The notes under the pieces were generated by a model. The model had not been told where the DNA came from, ran no database searches, and was given only the letters and a program-made list of their open reading frames with translations. Source: Desulfobacca sp. (GTDB taxonomy: Bacteria; Desulfobacterota; Desulfobaccia; Desulfobaccales; Desulfobaccaceae). From it: a stretch of DNA of 54,831 bases. The translations under genes and the position numbers were made by a program. The stretch lies in the NCBI GenBank assembly GCA_020725545.1, contig DYEV01000017.1, positions 1-54,831 on the forward strand, written 5' to 3'. Below, in pieces: positions 7,856-15,836 of the stretch (the first letter of the stretch is position 1; the number at the start of each line of letters is the position of its first letter).

Positions 7856-9141
7856 GATTGACCCTCCGGCGCTACGGTCATTTCCCCATACCCCAATGCC
7901 GTCTTGGCGCCAAGCCCAAATTCGCCCAGAGCCCGTGTCAGCCACTGACCCGCTATCTCCAGAAGTTCCTTATCCTGGGAGGTAAGCAGGAGCTGAAAGG
8001 TGACGCCCGGGGCCACGGTGAGGAAGTAGTTGGGCACCGGGCTGTAGTAGTCGGCGGGCGGATTGTGTTCCGGATCGCTGTAATATTGCTGGTAATGGAC
8101 ATTGATGATGTCCAACTCAAAGAGCTGCCCCTGAACCTGAGGAAAAGCATCGTAAAAGCAGACCTCGCCCCGACACTCCTGGCTGCCGAAGATCTGGCGG
8201 TAGTGGCAGCTCGCCTCCTCCTCCCAGACGTCAAAGAAGGCTCCTGGTTTGCCGGAGAGAAGGTCCCCTTGGGGATAGTCCTGGAGATACGGTAAGGTTT
8301 GAATCTTCTGCCACACTTTTTGCATCTCCTCTTTGATCTTCTTCAGTTCCTTCTGCAGAACCTGGCAACTCTTCCCTGCCCCTGGGAAAAGAATCAGCTT
8401 TTCCAGTAACTCCAAGGGGGTGAGTTTTTTGGGTTTGCTCTCATGCAGGTTATTGATATCCTCGGGCTGCAGGCGGGGGATACCGAATTTTGCCGCCAGT
8501 TCCGCCAAGGCCCAGGAGCGGCAGATCCCCTTGAGGGCCGTGCCCGGCAGGTAAGGCACGCCGTACAGCCGGTGCAGAGTCAGGCCGGTCTCCAGGGGCG
8601 TGGTGTTGCCGAAACCGATGGACAGACGCGCCCCGGTCTTGGCCGTCCTGGCCCACAATTCCAGGCCGGAGATATTTTTTAGGGTCTTTAAAGTGTTTAT
8701 CAGTTCCTGCTGCCGCTGCCAGCCATGTGAAGCGGCGCCTTGGGCTCGCAGACGGTCGGCCAGGGACACCAGGTCTTTCCATAAATTCTTCTTGTCAATC
8801 TCGGTGAATTGTTCATCCTGATATGGCAGCAGGCGCTGCAGGGCCAGGGAGAAATTATCGCATTTCTTCCAAGCCAGCGCATCATCCCCACGAACATCCC
8901 GGGGCAGAGGAAATATGGTCTTGGCCTGGTTGGTTGGCGAGGGGCTGTTGCCACCCGAGCCGGTTTTTCCCCCCGGCTTGCCCTTATATTTTTGCTTCCC
9001 GCTCGACGGCGAGGCCGCAGCCAGAGGCTTCGGGGCCGCAGCCGCGTTTAAACGCCTTTGCCAGTAGGGAGAGGCTTGGGAGGGGCCAGAGGCTTCTTGA
9101 AAACGCGACGCGGTTGGTTGGTTGGCTTCCCGGTCGGCCAT
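7852..9141 (-). CDS. cmr6: Type III-B RAMP protein Cmr6
   Basis: 429 aa. RAMP-superfamily subunit that caps the backbone of the Cmr complex near the crRNA 3' side. Family hallmarks are TGLTLHRLYGVPYLPGTALKG, a mid-protein FGSQECRGEVCFYDAFP segment, and the C-terminal G-rich loop LGAKTALGYG. It is longer than usual because of an N-terminal tail of about 90 residues that is low in complexity (Ala, Ser, Pro, Gly, Lys) and probably disordered, plus a lysine-rich helical insertion around 240-270. The start follows the cmr5 stop by three bases. The 3' end overlaps the Can1-like gene by four bases, which suggests coupled translation. Confidence 0.93.
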   Translation of the reverse strand: MADREANQPTASRFQEASGPSQASPYWQRRLNAAAAPKPLAAASPSSGKQKYKGKPGGKTGSGGNSPSPTNQAKTIFPLPRDVRGDDALAWKKCDNFSLALQRLLPYQDEQFTEIDKKNLWKDLVSLADRLRAQGAASHGWQRQQELINTLKTLKNISGLELWARTAKTGARLSIGFGNTTPLETGLTLHRLYGVPYLPGTALKGICRSWALAELAAKFGIPRLQPEDINNLHESKPKKLTPLELLEKLILFPGAGKSCQVLQKELKKIKEEMQKVWQKIQTLPYLQDYPQGDLLSGKPGAFFDVWEEEASCHYRQIFGSQECRGEVCFYDAFPQVQGQLFELDIINVHYQQYYSDPEHNPPADYYSPVPNYFLTVAPGVTFQLLLTSQDKELLEIAGQWLTRALGEFGLGAKTALGYGEMTVAPEGQS

Positions 9142-9144
9142 AGC

Positions 9145-9585
9145 CTAAGCCTCCTCCGTCTTGGATTCCAGTCCGCTGACCACCAGCTTGAGATAGTTCA
9201 GAAGTTTTAAGGTTTCCACCGTGGCCCGGAGATAGGTCCGGCTGTTGTTTTCCCGGATTTGTGCCAGGAGGACCCCCGCGTTATAGTCCACCCCATAGGG
9301 CGGGGCATAGTGGTCGAAATCAAGGTTGACATCACTCTTGGTCAGCCAGCGCTCCAAGTGTTCCAGGAGCAGTCCCTCGGCATTTTTGCCCTGCTTGGTC
9401 TTCTTGGCCGCCAAGGAGGCCAGGGCCTGACCCAGGCCGTTGGCATTCACCATAGCCGGGAACTTTCTCACCAGGGCCGCATACCGGGAAAAATCCCCCT
9501 TTTGGGCTTCCGTGGCAAACTGAAATGCCGCCCAGTAGCGCATCTGCTCCAAAGTCTGCCGTTTCGATGGACTTGCCCCGTTCAT
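9145..9585 (-). CDS. cmr5: Type III-B small subunit Cmr5
   Basis: 146 aa all-helical small subunit of the Cmr effector, forming the minor filament along the target RNA. The N-terminal QTLEQMRYWAAFQFATEA helix and C-terminal YLRATVETLKLLNYLKLV helix are characteristic. The length fits the family. The start codon overlaps the cmr4 stop as ATGA, and cmr6 begins three bases after the stop, so it is translationally linked on both sides. Confidence 0.93.
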   Translation of the reverse strand: MNGASPSKRQTLEQMRYWAAFQFATEAQKGDFSRYAALVRKFPAMVNANGLGQALASLAAKKTKQGKNAEGLLLEHLERWLTKSDVNLDFDHYAPPYGVDYNAGVLLAQIRENNSRTYLRATVETLKLLNYLKLVVSGLESKTEEA

Positions 9586-10544
9586 GACGTCCCTCCCGGA
9601 GACACGGCATAATACCGGAGCCGCACCAGGCCCCGACCCACGGTCTCGTCGCCACCCATTTGCAGGATCTTGCCCTCACGGATAATGTTCTGCAGAAATT
9701 CCATGCTCTTCTGGGCCTCCTGCCGGCCGTTGTTCTTCAGGGGAAGATTCTTGGCCAAGGCCAGGGAGTAAAGCAGGGTGTCGGCCAGGAGCAGCTCCTG
9801 GCTCCACAGGGCGCCGCTTTCCACCGTGCCGGTCTCGCCGATGCGGATACGGGTCACTACTTCGGTGGAAAGATTGACAAAATCCTGAAAATAATCATCA
9901 GGCACCACCACCAGGGACTTTTCCAGGCGGTTTTTGATATAGCCATAGACCGTTTCGCATGGCATGGCATTATCTTTTAGCCAGGTAGCCAGCCGGCCAA
10001 TGGCCTGGGTCTGACTGACATCCTGTTCCAGAGCCATATCCTCCAGGATGACCTTGCCGATTTGTTGACCATCCTCTTTCAGGGCTACCTGACACGGGTT
10101 GGCGGTCAAAGCCTTGTCATCCAAAGGCTGGAGCTCGGCGATGGCCTCCATGACCTCACCTGCCTCTCCCAGCATGTGCAGCCGGCGCCGGAAGCGTTCC
10201 AAGACCATGGGGCAGGTAATCCAAGCAAACCCGCCCGCAAAGGACCGCACCGGGAAGAGCAGCACCTGGGCATCGGTAAAGGCCAGAGAGCCGCTGTGGT
10301 CGCTGGTCTGTTCCGTGGCGGGGCCGAAGACTCGGATGATTTCTTGCCGTTTACCATTGTCTGACCCGTACAGTCCCTCGCTCCAGTCCCGGCAGGCCCC
10401 CTTGACGCCGCTGGCCTGGATAATGGGATAGTTGGTATGCCGCTCCCGTTGCAGGGGCAGGTCCACGTGGGAAATATTGGTGCCGCTGCCGGCGTGCAGG
10501 GGCGTTTCGCAGTAGAAAAAGACTATGGCTGCTTTTTTGAACAT
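9582..10544 (-). CDS. cmr4: Type III-B backbone RNase subunit Cmr4
   Basis: 320 aa RAMP protein that forms the repeated backbone of the Cmr complex and cleaves target RNA at 6-nt intervals. The conserved loop LHAGSG...HVDLPLQRE is present; D28 in VDLPLQRE corresponds to the catalytic aspartate known for this family, so the subunit should be an active RNase. YPIIQASGVKG is the following family motif. I use the ATG at 10544 because GGGAGGG lies five bases upstream; the frame is open to 10568, but that would overlap cmr3. Confidence 0.94.
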   Translation of the reverse strand: MFKKAAIVFFYCETPLHAGSGTNISHVDLPLQRERHTNYPIIQASGVKGACRDWSEGLYGSDNGKRQEIIRVFGPATEQTSDHSGSLAFTDAQVLLFPVRSFAGGFAWITCPMVLERFRRRLHMLGEAGEVMEAIAELQPLDDKALTANPCQVALKEDGQQIGKVILEDMALEQDVSQTQAIGRLATWLKDNAMPCETVYGYIKNRLEKSLVVVPDDYFQDFVNLSTEVVTRIRIGETGTVESGALWSQELLLADTLLYSLALAKNLPLKNNGRQEAQKSMEFLQNIIREGKILQMGGDETVGRGLVRLRYYAVSPGGTS

Positions 10545-10561
10545 CCTATCCCTCCCGGTGG

Positions 10562-11737
10562 TTACCACGTCCCCACGGCCGCCAGGCCAAAACTGGCCGC
10601 CGCCTGGAATTTATAATGTCTCATGAGGCTCTGAAAATGATAATGATTGATCAAAGTTAGGGCGTCGGCCTCAGTCAGCGCTTTCTCCAGCTCAAAAAAA
10701 TAAACGCTCCCCGCCGCCACCGCCCGCCGCAGCCGCCGGGGCGTCTGGGCAGCCAGATTCCAGCCTCCCACAGGTTCAGCCTTCCCCACCGCTGCCGCCA
10801 CCAGGGTGCCCGCCAATCCTTCCAGACGCCAGGTGCAGTCCGCAGGCTCCACATCATCCGGCAGCCACCCGGCCCGGAACAAGGCCGGGGTCATAAGATA
10901 AAGCCGGAAGCGATTCTCCCCAACCAGGGCAGCCTGCAATTCATCCCGGTGCGGCGGCAGCACCTCTGCTGAGAAAAGATCCGGCAACTCGTCCGCCTCA
11001 AGCCGTTGAAAATAAGCCGCCCGGGCCTCACCCCCCAAGGGCAGAAAACCCTGCTCCGGCAGGAGGTCGGCGACATCGCCGCTGCTATTGACCTCCACCA
11101 GGAGCGAGGCCCCCGCCGTCAATCGGGTAAATTCAACCATATAGATCTGCCCGGTCTCCGCGGTGCGCTGCGGCGTCAGGCGGATACCCAAACGCGGCTC
11201 GGGGATGGCTATTTCGGTTTGCCGCAGGATATCGGGCTCTGGGCGCCGCAGCAGGTAGGCCAAGAGTCTTTTCCCACGGAGATACAACGGTGGGCCTTGA
11301 TCCTCCGGCGATTTTACCCCCTCGGTGCGGCTTACCAGCTGGTACGGCAGGCTTGGCGGCGATAATGCCAACCCCGGCCACGCCGGCTCCACGGGCCGGA
11401 GGTAATCGGGATACATCTCCCCTCCCGTCTGCTTGCTCACCAGGATATCTTTGGGGGTTGGCAAGAGTGTCTCCTGACCTCCGAAGGAATCCCGCCCGAC
11501 CAGAAAAGGACCCCGAAAACGCAACTGACCCAGGTCATTCGGCCCGCCCAGCCGGTCATCCCTTTGGAACCCGGTGTGGTCCAAGTTCAGGTGGTAAAAC
11601 ATGGCGGCTCGCAGCGCCCCGGCCATGGTCAACGGCGTTGGCGGGAACTGACTGGCCGCCCGGATCACCTCCCCGGCGGTAAACGGGCGGCTGCCCCGAA
11701 ACAGCAACACATCCATTGGTTCTATTCTGAGCCACAT
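10562..11737 (-). CDS. cmr3: Type III-B RAMP protein Cmr3
   Basis: 391 aa subunit that binds the crRNA 5' handle and pairs with Cas10. The N-terminus MWLRIEPMDVLLFRGSRPF followed by PPTPLTMAGALRAA is diagnostic for Cmr3, and the C-terminal half shows the expected FRAGWLPDD region. It lies two bases after the cas10 stop and 17 bp before the chosen cmr4 start, in the usual cas10-cmr3-cmr4 order. Confidence 0.94.
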   Translation of the reverse strand: MWLRIEPMDVLLFRGSRPFTAGEVIRAASQFPPTPLTMAGALRAAMFYHLNLDHTGFQRDDRLGGPNDLGQLRFRGPFLVGRDSFGGQETLLPTPKDILVSKQTGGEMYPDYLRPVEPAWPGLALSPPSLPYQLVSRTEGVKSPEDQGPPLYLRGKRLLAYLLRRPEPDILRQTEIAIPEPRLGIRLTPQRTAETGQIYMVEFTRLTAGASLLVEVNSSGDVADLLPEQGFLPLGGEARAAYFQRLEADELPDLFSAEVLPPHRDELQAALVGENRFRLYLMTPALFRAGWLPDDVEPADCTWRLEGLAGTLVAAAVGKAEPVGGWNLAAQTPRRLRRAVAAGSVYFFELEKALTEADALTLINHYHFQSLMRHYKFQAAASFGLAAVGTW

Positions 11738-11739
11738 GG

Positions 11740-14634
11740 TTAGTCTTCCTTTCCCGCCAGGAACCGGCCCAACAGGAGGAGCTGCGTCAGGACCTCCCAG
11801 GGATCAAGATGTGATAACTCTGTCCTCTCTCGCTTTATATTACCCAGCAATTGCCAAATACCGTGCAGTGTTGCCGTGACTCGCTTCTGCGCCCCGGTCT
11901 TGCTGTGCTGTTTGGCCAGGCGGCCAACTTCCAGTTCCTGGGCTCGGGCCAGATCAAACTGGAGGGTTGACGGCATCGCCAGCCCCGGCGCCCAGCGGTG
12001 CTCCGCCAGCCGGTAAGGCAGGCGGCTGGAAAGCTCGTCCGCGGTCAAAAGCCCAACAATTTCGGCCAAGGCTTTCAAGGAACGGCAGGTATGGCTGTGG
12101 GGATCATAAGCAAAAGGCAGGCCGACCTCGGTGCTCTCCCCGGAGCGGCGCAGCAGCCGCACGGCCCAGGCATCCCGCCCCAGCTTCTGCTTGGCGGTCT
12201 TTTTTAACACTTCCGGGGCCAGTTCCAGGGCGTGATAGAGGGGATAGGAATGATGTACAATGATGGCTGCCATGCTGAGGGTCATGCCCTCGTGCGGCTC
12301 CTCGCCGGGGACGCCGGGGCGAACTCCTCCCAACAGGCGGCGCCACCGGCCCTTAATATCTTGATGGTCTTGCCGCAGGCCCCGAAACCCTTGATACAAC
12401 CCCTGCATTACCGGCAACAGGTGCGCCAGGGGCAGCAGGGCCAGGACATCGTCACCGCCGGCATAGATGAGTTTGCCGGCATGTTTTTCCTCCACCAGGG
12501 GACGCGCCTCATAGAGGGCGAAGTTCTTCAGGCTGTCGCTCAGAGCCAATTGCAAAGCCGGGCCTAGAGGCCGCGGGTAATTACTTACCGGCCACAGTCC
12601 CTTAAGGAGGTCATGCTCACGGACCTGGGGATGCAGCAGCCAGCGGAACTGCGGCGCCCTTTGGCCGGTGACCCATTCGCCCATCTTGTCCCCGTCCAGG
12701 GCCAGGATGGCGTAATACTTGGGTGGCGCATCGATGCCGGCGCTCTTCTTGGCCTGCGCTAACAAGACTGCCGCCGCCTCCTGGCACTCCTGGCGTCCTG
12801 ACGGATCGTGCAAGCCATAGGCTTGTTTCAGGGCCGCTTCTTCAAAGGAGTCGGGATAAAGCCAATCGCCATCCAGGCGCAAAAAAGCAATGCCGTTATC
12901 CACCTTTTGGCACCGCTGCGTCAAATAGTTTCCCGCAGCCGCCGGATAGGGCAGGTTATGATTCTCGGCGAATTTGGCGACTGCTTTGGTGTAGGTTGTC
13001 AATGCGGTGGCCAGATCGCCTTGCTGTTCCTTGACCGCCTCCAACAACCGGCCCCGCCAGGCCGCCGTGGCGATGCCCGCGGTGGAGGGAAAGAGGTGAT
13101 GATCCAGTTGTAATTCTTTTTCAAAGAAGGCTTCCAGAGCCAGACGCCGGGTGAGGCAGATGCTGCACAGGCTCTCGCCTTTGCGGATGCGGCCCAGGAG
13201 CTTCTGGCCGGACGCCCGGTCCAACTCCCCCAGGGCTTGCCAAAACTCCCGCAGCCAGCGGTAACTGTGGCGCTCAGCCGCTGGATTTTCCTTGATGACC
13301 CGGCTCTCAATCCGGTCAGCCACGGCCGGTATGGCCGCCAGGGTTTCCCAGGATGGATGCAGCGCCTCCCAGTCGCCGCACAGGGAGCATTTGTGCCCCG
13401 GTTCTTCCACCTGTTGGAAATCCCGCAGGTTTTTCCGGGCGGTCAGGGCCCGGCCGGTCAAACCGGATAGGAGGTGAAAGGTCTGGCCCACATGCAGCTC
13501 GTAACCTCGGGTCTGTAAGTTCCGGAGAAGTGTTTTAAAGTTATTGATCACGTCGGGTTTGAGGTCAGGCTCCACTGCCTTGATCACCGCCTCATGGTTA
13601 TTCCCCAAGGGGCAGACCACCCAATAAATGCCCAAACTGTCAATAAACTGGGCGGCCTGGCGCTCCCAGATCGCCTCCAGACCTGTATCGACTACCCTCC
13701 AGCCATTCTTTATAGCTTCTGTCACCCGATCGCGTACCTTGGTGGTCACCCTCTGCCAGCCCTCCGCCACTGCCTGGGCCGCTTTTTCAGCCAACTCCCC
13801 GGCGCGCTTAGCCGGCACCAGGGCCGCAAAGATATTGGGGATGCTGCCGATTTCCAGGGCCGACTTTTTCGGCGCCGCCAGCCCCGCTGCCCCCAAACCT
13901 TTCTCCTGAACCAGCCAATGGTCAACCAACGGCTGCTCCCGCAAGGACGGCGACAGGATGGCGTCCGGGCCGCAGACTTCGGCCACCGCCTTGATGGCCT
14001 GCCAGGAGAGGTATGAGAGCAAGTAGCTTCCCATCCAGGCGTCCTGGGTGCGCCGGGCCACGCTCACCGCCTTCTGGGCCGAAGCAATAGTGAAGAGCAG
14101 GATGGCCGGCTCCGGCAGCGCCCCGGCCACTGCTGATGCGACTGCGGCCTGTTCCCAGACCGTGTGCGACGGTATGCGGGGGTCGGCCGGCAGGATCTGC
14201 CACAGCTGCCCCAGCCCGGTGGAATCATCCTTAGCCAGCAGCTCCGGCAACAGCCGCCAGAGGGCCAGGAACAGGTGCTCGTCGTTTGAAGTTTTGGACT
14301 TCAGGTCCATCAGGACAGCCAAAACTTGTTGGCGCAGGGCGTCGGCAGAGAGCTCCTGGGGAAGGTGCAGCGGGATTTCCTGGGCCGACAAAGGATGTAT
14401 GAGGCATGGCTGCCGCCGGAAACAATCTTCCGGCAGGCCCTGGACAAAGGGTGGGATATCCAGGCCCGCGGCCAGGGCTGAACTTTTTACCACCGCGGCC
14501 AGATCAATGCCGCTCCCCGCACCCAAGATGGCAGCGAACAACTCATCCCGATGCGCTTCAGCCTCCACCGGATAGAGGGAATAATAAGGCAGACGATGGA
14601 GGAAGGTGGCGATCTTGGTTTGCCAAATATTCAT
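11740..14634 (-). CDS. cas10: Cas10 (Cmr2), cyclic oligoadenylate synthase subunit
   Basis: 964 aa large subunit of the type III-B complex. The second Palm domain keeps an intact GGDD at residues 726-729, with LDGDKMGEW in the preceding Palm strand region, so cyclic oligoadenylate synthesis should be possible. Two CxxC pairs (KCSLCG near 412 and LCSICL near 490) form the zinc-binding region. The N-terminal HD nuclease looks lost: the expected HD reads H-R (FLHRLPYYSLYPVEAEAHRDE), with no clear HD motif elsewhere in the first 100 residues. Target DNA cleavage by Cas10 itself is therefore doubtful. Its ATG overlaps the cmr1 stop by four bases. Confidence 0.95.
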   Translation of the reverse strand: MNIWQTKIATFLHRLPYYSLYPVEAEAHRDELFAAILGAGSGIDLAAVVKSSALAAGLDIPPFVQGLPEDCFRRQPCLIHPLSAQEIPLHLPQELSADALRQQVLAVLMDLKSKTSNDEHLFLALWRLLPELLAKDDSTGLGQLWQILPADPRIPSHTVWEQAAVASAVAGALPEPAILLFTIASAQKAVSVARRTQDAWMGSYLLSYLSWQAIKAVAEVCGPDAILSPSLREQPLVDHWLVQEKGLGAAGLAAPKKSALEIGSIPNIFAALVPAKRAGELAEKAAQAVAEGWQRVTTKVRDRVTEAIKNGWRVVDTGLEAIWERQAAQFIDSLGIYWVVCPLGNNHEAVIKAVEPDLKPDVINNFKTLLRNLQTRGYELHVGQTFHLLSGLTGRALTARKNLRDFQQVEEPGHKCSLCGDWEALHPSWETLAAIPAVADRIESRVIKENPAAERHSYRWLREFWQALGELDRASGQKLLGRIRKGESLCSICLTRRLALEAFFEKELQLDHHLFPSTAGIATAAWRGRLLEAVKEQQGDLATALTTYTKAVAKFAENHNLPYPAAAGNYLTQRCQKVDNGIAFLRLDGDWLYPDSFEEAALKQAYGLHDPSGRQECQEAAAVLLAQAKKSAGIDAPPKYYAILALDGDKMGEWVTGQRAPQFRWLLHPQVREHDLLKGLWPVSNYPRPLGPALQLALSDSLKNFALYEARPLVEEKHAGKLIYAGGDDVLALLPLAHLLPVMQGLYQGFRGLRQDHQDIKGRWRRLLGGVRPGVPGEEPHEGMTLSMAAIIVHHSYPLYHALELAPEVLKKTAKQKLGRDAWAVRLLRRSGESTEVGLPFAYDPHSHTCRSLKALAEIVGLLTADELSSRLPYRLAEHRWAPGLAMPSTLQFDLARAQELEVGRLAKQHSKTGAQKRVTATLHGIWQLLGNIKRERTELSHLDPWEVLTQLLLLGRFLAGKED

Positions 14635-15764
14635 AGAAGCTGATGTGCTCCCTTATCTCTCAAGATCTTGAGAAAATCATTTATGGCACGGTAATTGGGA
14701 AAATCTACATCCTGGATCACGCCTCCAGAGATCCGAATTTTTTTCCCTCGAGGAAGGAATTGCGCCGGCAGGAAAACTACCACCCCCATAGCCTGGCCGT
14801 CGTGCAAACCCTGGACGTGCAGGAACAGAGGACTAGCCCGACGACCTTTATTGCCCCCTTCCATCAAATCCACCCCCGCTTTCGAACCTTGACTGCGAAA
14901 AAAATAATTATGGGGCAGGCCAAAGGCCGATCGGGCAGGAGCAAATTTTGGGATGATTTTGCCATGTAAATAATCCAACATCAAATCGTGATCTTCCTTG
15001 GCAACTCCAGAGGTTTTTCTCGTTTTCGTTTTAAAATCAATGTAATACGAGCGATAATCTTGGAAAACTTTGTTCAAACCTTTTAGAACCATCATACTTG
15101 ACTTTAAAGCCGGTCCATAAATTATCTTGCTGCTTTTACTGAAATAAGAATAATTTGGCATGCTTGCCGATAGAGGTACATCTTTCAAAAAGTTCTGCAC
15201 ACACTTGACATACTCTTCAGTACTTATTAAGCGCCATCGCGGTATATAATTTTCGAGTTCTTTATGAATTCCCGAAAAACCAACTACTTTAAACGAACCA
15301 AACCCTCTGCGGCTGCGGGCCCCCAGGCCGCCAAACATAGCCAAGGCCCAAAAGGAACGCAGGATCTTAGCCCTGTCTGCTAGTCCCAACGAACTGTTGA
15401 AAGTGATGGTCAATTGCAATTCGGTGCCGCAGTCCAGACCTGGCCGAGTTGTCAGGTTTTTTTGGGCATTCTTGTCATAGCCCACCACACCATACCCAAG
15501 ATATGCGAAATCATGCAGTTTATCACTATTGGCGACTAGCGGTTTTGGCTTTAAAACACTCGTAGATAACCGCACAGGCGATTTGAACTCAGTATTCCCA
15601 AACAGCCTCCCCTCCTCCTGCAATGTATCCGGATATATCGCCCGGTACCAAAACCGCAGCAGGCCCTTCAGGCTGGCGGCCCGGAACTCCGGGGGGCCGT
15701 TTTGGTCGGCGCCGCCCATGAACATGGGAGTCACCAGTTCAATGTCAAAGGTAATCTTTTCCAC
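14631..15764 (-). CDS. cmr1: Type III-B RAMP protein Cmr1
   Basis: 377 aa RAMP subunit at the 3' side of the crRNA. The N-terminus has the family motifs: ITFDIELVTPMFMGG, then FRAASLKGLLRFWYRA and LFGN, and further on GGLGARSRRGFGSF. The start is GTG (15764) with GGAG nine bases upstream. Its central part is more AT-rich than its neighbours. It is the first cmr gene of the operon, 72 bp after RT-cas1, and overlaps cas10 by four bases. Confidence 0.94.
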   Translation of the reverse strand: MEKITFDIELVTPMFMGGADQNGPPEFRAASLKGLLRFWYRAIYPDTLQEEGRLFGNTEFKSPVRLSTSVLKPKPLVANSDKLHDFAYLGYGVVGYDKNAQKNLTTRPGLDCGTELQLTITFNSSLGLADRAKILRSFWALAMFGGLGARSRRGFGSFKVVGFSGIHKELENYIPRWRLISTEEYVKCVQNFLKDVPLSASMPNYSYFSKSSKIIYGPALKSSMMVLKGLNKVFQDYRSYYIDFKTKTRKTSGVAKEDHDLMLDYLHGKIIPKFAPARSAFGLPHNYFFRSQGSKAGVDLMEGGNKGRRASPLFLHVQGLHDGQAMGVVVFLPAQFLPRGKKIRISGGVIQDVDFPNYRAINDFLKILRDKGAHQLL

Positions 15765-15836
15765 GGCAGTTCTCCGCTGGGTAAATTAATTGGGCCATAC
15801 TACAATAAAAATCTGACGCAAGTCTACTAATAATCT

